Notes under the pieces: model-generated
The model's database searches: none
What the model saw: the letters and a program-made list of their open reading frames with translations, nothing else
What the model was told of the DNA's origin: nothing
Shown: positions 55,548 to 64,000 of the stretch, one piece after another
Position numbering within the stretch: position 1 is the stretch's first letter
Layout: every line of letters starts with the position of its first letter
Position numbers and translations under genes: made by a program
Source of the DNA: Paragorgia papillata
Lineage: Eukaryota > Cnidaria > Anthozoa > Scleralcyonacea > Coralliidae
DNA: 64,000 nt
Reading direction: 5' to 3'
Assembly: GCA_035771165.1 (NCBI GenBank)
Contig: JAWNZC010000322.1
Coordinates: 1,802,501 to 1,866,500, forward strand

Positions 55548-55750
55548 TTTATTGCTGATTTCATATTATTTACCGCCGTGTGCTGCGAAGTTCGTTGGAA
55601 AGCTCCGAACGTAAACAAGGTTGCCAAATTATCCAATGAAATTGCGAGCTGTGAGTAATTTTGATTGGATAATGGACAACCTTGTTTACGTAGTTCCCTA
55701 GTTCCCAACGAAATTCGCAACACACGGCGGTAAAGTATTATGAAATCAAC
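55548..55750. mobile_element. Palindromic MITE, copy 2, same family
   Basis: TTGATTTCATAATACTTTACCG-type ends, inner AACAAGGTTG...CAACCTTGTT and GTTGGAAAGCTCCGAAC; same plan as 54950-55142 but diverged. Followed (55770-55890) by a relative of the MITE at 13794. Confidence 0.75.
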
Positions 55751-55912
55751 ACTAAATAACACAGTTGAGGATTAAACCCAAACGCTGCTATCGCTTGCAG
55801 TGACTTTACCGTGCGGTCGGTCACAAGTTTGTATAAACGTGAACAAGATATAGATAGGTCTGAGTTTCCAGACCATTTCTGGATTGACTCTACAAAGAAC
55901 ATGGGACTTATT

Positions 55913-58900
55913 CTATTCTGGTATGTCCTCTGTGTCTTCGCCTTCCTCGATATCCTCTGTGTTTTCAATATCTTCAAAAAGGTTTTGTCCTTCTTCATCC
56001 TGTCCTTCGTCAACATCATCATCTACTGCATCATCATCATCTCCATCATCAAAGGGAAAATCTTCATCATCTTCTCCACTATCATCGCTTTCATCGTGTT
56101 GTGGCGACGTTTGCAAGTCCTGTAGTAATTTTTCTAACGTCAAACTATTTTCACCTTGAATAAGTTCAGTTTCATTCTCCAGTTCCTGACTCATTATGTT
56201 ACTTTGGTTCAATGATTCTTCACCAGAACCAACAACATCAACGTCTATATCATCATCAGCTGATTTCAGGTGCACTAAACGAGAAAATACAACCACCGAA
56301 ACAGCACATCAGCGATACATTTCATTTAAAAACATTTATTAGGAATTTAATATAAAAATATTGAAATTAAGATTTGTCTGTTAGTCAAGCGGTAACTACT
56401 GTAGTCAGGAAAAATCCTGAGTTTCCAGCCAGAGATCAAACCAGGAACTTTGCGAGCCACACGCTTTGACCATTGAGCTATATATTATATATTATAGACC
56501 CGTTTAAACGTATCCAACATCGGTCCAACATTGTTGGTCATGTTGGACCTGTTTAACAAAGTGGCAGACCAAGATTATTTTGGCTATTTAAGTACTAATG
56601 TCAAAAGTACGTTATTGAGTTTGACAATTAAGTGCTGTACTTGCTGGGTGCAAGTCGCGTATTGTTTTTGACCTCAGAGTTTGCAGCTTGGTAGTTTCTA
56701 AAGCTTTTACTTTGCTATAGTAGATCCCAGACGGGGGTCGAAACAGCAATCTTGTGAGAACTCGTCACGCACTCTAACTAAACTTTACTATAATCAAGCT
56801 GCTAACTACTCAAATATTAAAATTGTTACAAAGTCAACGAAAAAGGAAACGGTTTAAATAAACTGTAAGTTTTTGAGAACTGTATGTAGTTTCGTAAATT
56901 TTTGAGAACTATACACGTATAGATTTTTGAAAACTGTAGATTTTTGAGAACTGTACATATTTGAACAACTTTACTCGTCTAGGGAAGAAGTCTAGGGAAG
57001 ACGTCTCGGTAAGCCATGCATGAAAGGGTTTTGTGGAATTGTGGTAAATCAAAGTGTAGACATTCAAAGTTTATATTATAAAAGTAAAAGTTAGGTTGGA
57101 TTTTTTTTTGTTATTGGAGCTTGAGTAAAGTAAAAGTTGTCCTCGTATTAACTTAATGGTTGGCTCAGCAAATGTTTTTTAACGTGAAAAACATACTTCG
57201 GCGCCAACCGTCGTCATAATTAATGACCTGTTTCTAAATACTCAATAGACACCTGTCTCACCTATTCTAAAATGCTTGAAGTGCTTATAAACCCAAATAT
57301 GGTATTGCTGATATACATTATGTCTAACGTGAATAGTTGAAGGCCAAAATTTTTTTGATTTAAACTTTAAACTATTTGTTGTTATATTGACTTTTTGACA
57401 CATTGCCACATAATGTCCTGTTACAGGAAAAATATTACCCAATTCACATGTTAATGGCATACTTGAATAGTATTTTTATCATTTTTATCTATATTTTATC
57501 ATTTTTTATACTCAAATCTTCAAGCGGTTTATTATAAGAAAAGGAAGAAACAAACGGAAAAGATGCCTACATTGACGTCATCATCATGACCATTTTGTAA
57601 ATACAAACTATTCATTAAATTACAATTATTATTCGATTTATTTTTATCTTCGCTTTAATTGGTTGAGGGGCCACTACGTCACCTGCAAATAACTGCCTAC
57701 AAATAACAGTCTGCTCGTGCGCATTAGCCGGAAATGTTGTTTTGCAGCAAATAATATTCTGCTCATGCGCGTTACACTCAAATTCGGCAAACGTAAATCG
57801 CTCGTTCAGCCAAGCTTGGAAAGAAATGAATGGACATAATTACAGGTAAACAATGTCAAATAAAAAATAAATCGAATAATAAAACAATTATTGAACTCGG
57901 TTTTCACAAAATATCGTGATTTGTCAGTTTCTAACAGTCTTCGGCATAGGCAAATAACTGGTCCGTTCGCCACTGACAAATCACGATATTTTGCTCAACA
58001 TCGTCCAATAATTATTAATTATCTGAATATAACTTAACGTCATAGTTTATCTCATTTACATATCAAACAATTCTAAATAACTAGAAAACAAAGTGAAATG
58101 TAGAAAAACTGTAAAAGTCATTCTTTATCACTTTCAGGAAATCTTGAAAATGAAATATACCTAATTTTTATTTTATTTCCTCTTTAATGTAGAATAATCA
58201 AATTCCAAAGTAAACTAAAACAATCCTTACCCTGTTCTGATTTTTCAGCACTAAAGACTTCGCAACTAAGATTGCTGTTCTCCTCATTTGTATAAACGCC
58301 ATCCAAGGTATCTTCATCACGAACACTGCTTGGAAACTCATCTAGACTGTTATCCATCATATACATTTCACCACTTTCTGATGGAGGTTGACTTGTAACA
58401 TACGATGATCTGCTTTCACTGTCTATTTCATCGTAAAATGGTTGAGAAGCTATATTTTCTTCAAGTTTAGCAAACTGATCCATACTCTGTTCAAACAATA
58501 AGTATACACTATAAAATTATTCTTATCTTGCAAGTCATCAATAATTCATGAGAAAAATTCAAAAGAAACTAATGTCATCAATGTAATCGTTGTATGGAAC
58601 ATTACTGAGTAAAATAGCTCAAAGAAAATATACACTCAATTCTCATATCCGAACTAGTATATAGTCGAACTCCTATTAACAGACACCCATTTTAAGCGGA
58701 CACCTCTGTAAGCGGACACTTAGGCGAGGTCCCAGCCCAGAGTTGGAAAAAGTATTCAACCTTCCTCCGGATGGGGTTTTAAGTTTAGATAACCTTCCTC
58801 AAAATATATAGCGAGAATTTTGTGTTTTGCAACGTTCATAAATACTGCGTGACTTTTGCAGTACCTTAGTTTTCTAGGTTTTCCTAGGTAAGCTTTGGCA

Positions 58901-61900
58901 TACTACAATAACTACTAATAACTGACCGCTGCTGACTGATAGCCTGCCAACTATCCTCGACTGCTGCGAAGATACAGACATCACAGTAGACATCAGCGTA
59001 CATGTCTCACACATGTAACTGCTGCCACTGCCAGTGCTGCATAATTGTTGGTTAGCCAATGTTTTGCTGCAAATCGCATTTCTTCTCGACACCTTGCTTG
59101 ATCAATTGTAACTTTCTCAGATTACCGAATGTGTTGTTTCACGTGTTTTCACTTTAAACCTTCCTCACTAAAGTAAACCTTCCTCCGGGTGGTACCCGCA
59201 TACCCGCAGCTTTTTTCCAACTCTGTCCCAGCCATTTCTTTAATAAAACACTATAGTTACAACCCCTTTTAAGCGGACACCCCTCTTAAGCGGAAACGGA
59301 CACCTATCTTGGGCTCCAGTGAGCAAATTAACCTCCCTTAAGCGGACAAATACATATCAAAACTAACGTTTTCTTTAATAATAACAGTAATAATCAACAC
59401 TTGAGATTAACCGAGAGAGAACATGTTGAAGTCAGTTAGTGCTGTATTGATTGTTTTATAGAATTATAGTGAAAACAAACTACACAAAAAGCTGGTCACC
59501 ACATGCGTATACCCCCCACTGTGCAACCTTTTTTAACACCCCTCTTTAGCGGACACCTCAGCGAGGTCCCAAAGGTATCCGCTTAATACGGGTTCGACTG
59601 TATCAAACTCTTCTCAGTACTACCACTGTGGGGTATAGGCACGTTAAGCACCAAGGTCCTACACTAGTATTTTACTATGGCTAACGCCAAAGTTAGCAAA
59701 ACTACTTGTCGATAGGAAACCCCTGGTACTCTATATAATGGTTATAACCAACAGCAGTATATATGACTAAGATAACGTGCGACAATTGCGTACCTCTTTC
59801 ATTAACTCTTCACATTTTGTTATCATACTTTGACAAGTTACAGAAAATGAATGATTTTCACCTGAAGAGAAGAAAAGATTACTAGTTATTTTTTTGCGGT
59901 CCGGTATCCATCTGATTTGTGCGCTCTGATTGGCTTAGCGAGCGGTCCGTATCACACGATACGGACCCCGATACGGACCGCTGCGGATTTCAAAACAAAA
60001 ACAAAAAAGTTTTACACTCTGTCATCTAAAATTGATCGATTTTTATAACTATTTCGCTTGCCACAGAACAAATATATTTAGCAGAGAGCTACGGGGATGC
60101 CAATGAGTTTTATTATGCAAATGGTTTTGACAACTGCATGTGAAAACAGCGAATTTTAAAAGAAACGCTGGGAAAACTATGACAAAGCAAAATTTACGAG
60201 CGACATTTATAAAGTTTTAAAGTATTATTGCTCAACGACGTATGAAAACAGTTTAAAACGGTAGGCAAAACATACATAAACTTGTTGTGAACACAGTATT
60301 TTGAATCACTAAATGAAATTATACAGAAGTATATATAAAAAAAAAACATACCACGAGAAGACAGAAAAGCTGAAACCTTTTACTAAACTGTCATTCTTCT
60401 GTTGTCCAACTATACTCAACAAAACCGCTACAAGTCTTTACCCTTTACTCAAATATTTTCCACATGCCAACCTCATCGTATCATGTCTTTGAAAAAAGTT
60501 ACAAATGGCTTACTACAAGCATTTTCGTATTCAAACTCGAACGACTCACTTTCAATTTCCATGCAGTCAGCCGAGTGTTGAAAACGATTCCCCAAGCGAA
60601 CAGCCAAAAAACGAGCAAGCGACGAGGAAGAACGACGAAGAATCTTTATCAACTAAACTTTAAAAACACTTGGACTGCATTCTGACTTTCCTTCGTAACT
60701 AGATCTTCAGGTTTTGACTGTTTTGTTTTTTTATCACAAAAGAGGTTCCAAGCTTCCCTGTCAGACTGCATGTCGGCAGTTGTTTACTGTCGAACGATAA
60801 ACTTTGGACTTTTGAATATCACGTGAACGTCATCTCGATTACACAATTCAATTATGTTAATTTACCTAATTATGTAAATTATAAATCGTACGATTAATAA
60901 AAAAAATAAATATGTTATTTACCGTTTTGGTCGGTCCGTATAGAAAAATATTTGCCCTCGGTCTCAAAAATGTCCCTCGGCCTGCGGCCTCGGGCCTTTT
61001 TTAAGACCTCGGGCAAATATTTTTCTATACGGACCTCCCAGCCGGTAAATAACATATATATCTTCGGCACAATTGTACCTAAAGAGTTAGGCAAAACTGT
61101 CAAAAGTGGCATACATACATTTCAAAGTAGAAAAATATTAAAAAAACATGCTAGAACCGCGAGATTCACATTAAAAATTAAAAGCAGAAATCCATTACTT
61201 AAATACAGAAATACATACTTAAAAGCCATTTTCTATTTTTTTTTTTTTAAACAGGTCCGGGTCAAACAACGTACTTTATTAAGACGAACTAAATCGCCAT
61301 TTCTGATCGACCTAAACTAATATAAGCTCTCCAGTTGGGTTACCCTGCGAGTCAGAGCCCCAGGCTCCGCCAACAAACTCCATCTTCGCCCCCAAGTTCG
61401 GAGCGAGTCAGTCAGGTTTTAGACTGGTCAAACAAGTTCTAGTTTATGAACACGTGTGAGCAGGAAAATAGCAAGTAACGCGTTAGAGCTTGGGGCCAAA
61501 ATAGTATATTGGTAACCGTTCACGCATGCTCAAAAAGAAATATCAAGTTTGTTGGCAGAGCCCATGCACTTTCCCCCGAAGCCTGCGTAGGTCGGAAAGG
61601 GGCTCTGACTCCCAGGGGTAAAACATCGAGCTTAATTTCATCAAGATGTTTTCTGGACGTTGCATTCGTCTGCACCAGACATACATAGAATATTTTGGTC
61701 GATCCAAATACAATCAGACGGACTTAATTGAGTCAAACGTCGATGTTGCATGTCATGAACTTAATTCCCTGAATTTAGTTGGACCTACAGTATGTGAAGT
61801 ACGTCGTTTGATCTAAGAGATAAAAAGTCAAAAAAGCGAAGTCAAGAAATGACGAAACTATGTCGACGAATGATGGCGCAATCAACACGTAAAATTTCAC

Positions 61901-62408
61901 CAAACACAGCATGCGTTGTACAATATGGAAATGACGTCAAACATATCCTTGTACGCTGAGAGAAAATGAGGATCGTCCAATCCGAGCGTGTCTAGGACAC
62001 CTGTTATTTTATAAATGACTATAAAAAAATCAAAACATTTGCTTACTTCGTCCACATAACAGATGGCATACGTAAATTACCACTAACTAATGCGGTGATT
62101 AAAAGATATGTATGGTAGTTTCTGTTTGTTTCTGGTAGTGCTAACCCTAACACAATCCCTAACACTAACCCTAACTATTATGTCGACCTTACATGAAGTA
62201 GTTAAATTGGCTTAAATTATGTCCAAGATTTCTGTTTCTAATATTAAAATTAAAACAACGTAAGCGCTGGTACAGAGTTAAATTTCTCGAAAACATAAAC
62301 TAATATAAAAGCTAATGACAAACCATTGTATAAAATGCAGTTGTTCAGAATAAGATTGACATCCGCCATAAATTCTTCTCTGTTTCTATAGAAATGATCT
62401 AACACTCT
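55913..62408 (-). CDS. TAF1-like: TAF1-like protein, last four exons (bromodomain end and acidic tail)
   Basis: Minus-strand exons: 62408-62324, 59861-59794, 58486-58231 and 56274-55913 (TAG at 55915-55913). All junctions are AG/GT with matching phases (1, 0, 1). Exon 1 encodes the end of a bromodomain: R-E-E-F-M-A-D-V-N-L-I-L-N-N-C-I-L-Y-N-G, including the acetyl-lysine-binding Asn of Y-N-G. Exon 2 completes helix C and begins a long helix. Exon 3 is Ser-rich and acidic. Exon 4 is a strongly acidic tail (runs of D and E). R-E-x-F-x-x-D-V-N-L-I-L-x-N and the acidic C-terminus match the TFIID subunit TAF1, which binds acetylated histones at promoters. The product would act in the nucleus. Another bromodomain protein cannot be excluded. 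The upstream exons are outside the window. No lesions seen. Confidence 0.8.
56380..56475 (-). repeat. tRNA-derived SINE, copy 3 (minus strand)
   Basis: On the minus strand: TAGCTCAATGGTCAAAGCG (A box region) and CTGGTTTGATCTC (B box), then CTGGAAACTCAGGATTTTTCC. It resembles the SINE at 12030. It lies in the TAF1-like intron. Confidence 0.5.
56476..57615. other. Intronic DNA of the TAF1-like gene with repeats
   Basis: 56500-56570 has CCAACATCGGTCCAACATTGTTGG, a relative of the Harbinger-type MITEs. 56860-56960 has four imperfect copies of GTAGATTTTTGAGAACT. No exon found by eye. Confidence 0.45.
57620..58020. repeat. MITE and fold-back repeat related to the window start
   Basis: 57623-57885: inverted ATTCGATTTATTTTT / AAAAATAAATCGAATAAT ends with CTGCTCRTGCGC direct repeats inside. 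57905-58015: a second member of the fold-back family at 1-141 (GTGATTTGTCAG...CTGACAAATCACGATATTTT). Confidence 0.65.
58660..59602. mobile_element. Mariner-like element with AAGCGGACACC internal repeats
   Basis: Inverted ends TAGTCGAACTCCTATTAA and TTAATACGGGTTCGACTGTA with TA flanks. AAGCGGACACC-type repeats lie next to both ends. Split by a hAT-like element (58738-59225). It lies in the intron between TAF1-like exons 2 and 3. Confidence 0.75.
58738..59225. mobile_element. hAT-like MITE nested in the mariner-like element
   Basis: Perfect 8-bp duplication TCCCAGCC (58730-58737, 59226-59233); inverted ends CAGAGTTGGAAAAAG and CTTTTTTCCAACTCTG. AACCTTCCTCCGG repeats near both ends. 488 bp, non-coding. 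Confidence 0.9.
59890..60900. other. Intronic DNA with a short GGTCCGTAT palindrome, no gene
   Basis: 59897-59995: CGGTCCGTATC / GATACGGACCG inverted units. 60000-60900 is AT-rich; no exon with splice signals was found. Confidence 0.45.
60908..61057. repeat. Palindromic element (ATATGTTATTTACCG arms)
   Basis: Arms of about 48 bp with GTCCGTATAGAAAAATATTT and complement, centre CCTCGGCCTGCGGCCTCGGG. Similar plan to 9329-9480. Lies in TAF1-like intron 1. Confidence 0.8.
61340..61622. mobile_element. MITE with GAGTCAGAGCCCC ends
   Basis: Left TACCCTGCGAGTCAGAGCCC, right GGGGCTCTGACTCCCAGGGGTA; inner GCCAACAAACT / AGTTTGTTGGC. About 283 bp. Confidence 0.75.
62147..62180 (+). repeat. Short degenerate CCCTAA telomere-like tract
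   Basis: CTAACCCTAACACAATCCCTAACACTAACCCTAAC-like units over about 34 bp. Cnidarian telomeres are TTAGGG, so this may be an interstitial remnant; it is too short to say more. Confidence 0.4.
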
Positions 62409-62461
62409 CTGAAAATAAATGGTTTGAACAAATATATATTACATAACCAGTGAACAATAAG

Positions 62462-62595
62462 TAATAGCCGATAAATCTCGAGAACGAGGGATGCATGCTA
62501 TATAAAGACCCGAGGACACGCAGCGTCCGAGGGCTTTATATCGCATACATCCCGACGTGCGAGGGATTTATCTGACTTAATTTATTATTGAGGAG
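62462..62595. repeat. Fold-back repeat upstream of the first TAF1-like exon
   Basis: GATAAATCTCGAGAACGAGGGATGC...GCTATATAAAGACCC pairs imperfectly with GGGCTTTATATCGCATACATCC...GAGGGATTTATC. A further GGGCTTTATGCGATATAAAGCCC palindrome is at 62688-62710. Confidence 0.65.
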
Positions 62596-62933
62596 GTTTT
62601 CCAACAAAGTTTTGTCTTTTTTTCCCACCTTGGACAAAGATTTTCCTTGTTTTTTTCTTCATTTCGTTTCTAATTATTATTCAAGGGCTTTATGCGATAT
62701 AAAGCCCTCGAAAGAACAACGAAAACCGACTCAATAATAAATTAACTAGGGTAAGAGACATTTGTACAGTCGGGAATAGCGTGTGTGAAATGGCAATACA
62801 TGTCTACATATAGGCTTTATTAAAGTGCAACTATAGATAATGGCATAGAAATGTTATTTGTAACAAGTCATTGTAGTGCTATGTGCGTTCATTTTAAAGA
62901 AATAGAACACATTTTTCATATTTCTCCATCGAC

Positions 62934-63149
62934 TTATTTTATATTGTTTACATTTACATGTAGAAGCAATTTTTGTTCAATAATTAAAGTTCTTGATGAC
63001 GATCCTGTCTGTGCATGGCATTCATTGGGACACAAAACACCAACCCCTTTCAAAAACTTCAAGAGCTCCTGCTCCTTAATCTTTATTTTGGACACCCACA
63101 GTTCAAAAAGTGTGGGGCGTGCGGATACCGGTCGTTTTGCTAAATTCAT
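62934..63149 (-). CDS. Hypothetical short ORF, possible transposase-derived exon
   Basis: 71 codons from ATG 63149. Distinctive block R-P-V-S-A-R-P-T-L-F-E-L-W, then K-F-L-K-G-V-G-V-L-C-P-N-E-C-H. The conserved-looking C-P-N-x-C suggests a zinc ribbon such as begins some IS1595/Merlin-type transposases, but this is an impression only. It is not part of the TAF1-like gene by any pattern I can see. Confidence 0.3.
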   Translation of the reverse strand: MNLAKRPVSARPTLFELWVSKIKIKEQELLKFLKGVGVLCPNECHAQTGSSSRTLIIEQKLLLHVNVNNIK

Positions 63150-63298
63150 CTAAAATTCTCCTCCAGTTTCAAACTCTCGGTCGCGGCGTAGCTTTTGTTA
63201 CTTTTTTTTCACTGGTTATTAATACGTTTGAGAATTAATATACTTAGTTCACAATCACCTTGGTTTTCTTTGATGTACCGCCGTTGTTTATTTATAAT

Positions 63299-63463
63299 AG
63301 AGCGTTTTCACTCACGTGATCGGTGGCCCCATTGGCGTGGTGAAACAATAAGAAATATTTGAATAAGAAAGAGCTAATTCCCATACCGTACACCAATATG
63401 GCCGCCATTTCATTGTTTTGGTACACCAATATGGCCGCCGTGACGTCAGATGAAAACGCTCTA
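63299..63463. mobile_element. MITE with TAGAGCGTTTTCA ends
   Basis: Ends TAGAGCGTTTTCA and TGAAAACGCTCTA; interior has a direct repeat of ACACCAATATGGCCGCC. About 165 bp, flanked by TA-like sequence. Confidence 0.8.
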
Positions 63464-63480
63464 TAGTTACTCCAAACCAC

Positions 63481-63546
63481 GCATAAATCAAGTTAATTGC
63501 CCCGGGCTAATATATATTAGCCCGGGGCAATTAACTTGATTTATGC
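63481..63546. repeat. Perfect 66-bp palindrome
   Basis: Two 33-bp halves without spacer (GCATAAATCAAGTTAATTGC ... complement), centred on TAATATATATTA with GCCCCGGGC on either side. Confidence 0.9.
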
Positions 63547-64000
63547 ATGGTTGGGGAAATAAGCTCGGTTAACCGGGATGAGTTTACGAAACGATTATAT
63601 GGAGCGGGCTAGCCCGGTAAGCCGGGATGATTTCAGGCCGAAATTCGCAATTATCAAGTAAATAAGGGCAAAGTTACGTTAGTTTTACTTCAGTTTTACA
63701 CTAATTAGTCTATTATCTATTTTGTAAGCCCATCGTTAATAAAAAGATTGTTAAAGTCTTTGCTAACCCAAGAAAGCGTCTTCACGAAGACTAATTAATT
63801 TATTAAATCTTCGCTTTGACACGAAACACACAAACAACGTTGATGTTCTTTTTCAGTTCCTTTCAGCACTATTTATTCACACAGTCAAACAAACGAACGC
63901 GTATCGAACCGAGTTCAACAGTTTTTCAGCCGGGTTTACCGGGATGAAAACGATTACATGGACATTTTCATCCCGGTTAACCGGGCTAGCCCGGTCCATG
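63547..64000. repeat. CCGGGA-type MITE, copy 3, running off the window
   Basis: GGTTAACCGGGATGA at about 63568, GGGCTAGCCCGGTAAGCC at 63607 and ATCCCGGTTAACCGGGCTAG near the end are inverted members of the same vocabulary as 41870 and 44105. The last 16 bases continue outside the window. Confidence 0.6.

Noticed and set aside
55811..56159. Ser-rich and Ile-rich plus-strand open frames
   Set aside because: They are antisense to the acidic last exon of the TAF1-like gene (GAT/GAA codons read backwards).
56700..56800. Possible tRNA gene on the minus strand (TTTCGACCCCCG)
   Set aside because: Only a B-box-like match; no cloverleaf could be drawn. Probably another old SINE fragment.
62147..62180. 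Chromosome end
   Set aside because: Only about 34 bp of degenerate CCCTAA units, inside a TAF1-like intron.

Overview
This window looks like nuclear DNA of a cnidarian, most likely an anthozoan (stony coral or sea anemone). It is AT-rich, its genes have small exons and long introns, and most of it consists of nested mobile elements. Several of these elements (short fold-back elements, CR1-like LINEs with 2A peptides, DIRS, Penelope) are of kinds I associate with anthozoan genomes. The lineage is inference; I cannot name the species.

Host genes. (1) 11623-19641, plus strand: the 3' eight exons of a receptor-type tyrosine kinase. All kinase motifs are present and every intron phase matches. 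(2) 28737-29783, minus strand: an uninterrupted ORF of about 350 codons with a CxxC...HxxxC zinc-finger-like motif. (3) 49551-53238, plus strand: a two-exon secreted protein with a signal peptide and a fibrinogen-like domain, carrying one frameshift. (4) 62408 down to 55913, minus strand: the last four exons of a TAF1-like gene (end of a bromodomain plus acidic tail).

Layout. 1-141 is a fold-back repeat. 142-10192 is one degraded Gypsy LTR retrotransposon with an AACTT target duplication. Two non-LTR retrotransposons are nested in it (about 462-3719 and 5537-8872), and both copies begin just upstream of a 2A-like NPGP peptide. 10193-11622 is a simple repeat and unassigned DNA. 11623-19641 is the kinase gene, its introns filled with SINE, LINE and MITE copies. 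19642-28700 is repeats, with a remnant of an OTU-like protease. 29848-34150 is copy A of a segmental duplication, including an inverted arm; copy B is 46340-49640. 34240-39130 is a DIRS retroelement (RT, RNase H, tyrosine recombinase) broken by two other insertions. 39489-40154 is a fold-back transposon carrying a small Cys-rich ORF. 43028-43700 is a GGTGAT-type minisatellite. 44400-46181 is a LINE reverse transcriptase. 49551-53238 is the fibrinogen-like gene, with a Penelope remnant in its intron. 55913-62408 is the TAF1-like gene, with nested DNA transposons in its introns. 62409-64000 is repeats.

Insertion history can be read directly. Copies A and B give empty sites for a TTAA-flanked DNA transposon (31672-33563) and for a LINE (47910-48914), so both inserted after the duplication. 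Several hAT-like elements have 7-8 bp target duplications. A repeated motif resembling a hammerhead ribozyme core occurs near 33 kb, 41.6 kb, 42.6 kb and 42.9 kb. None of the assignments was checked by database search.
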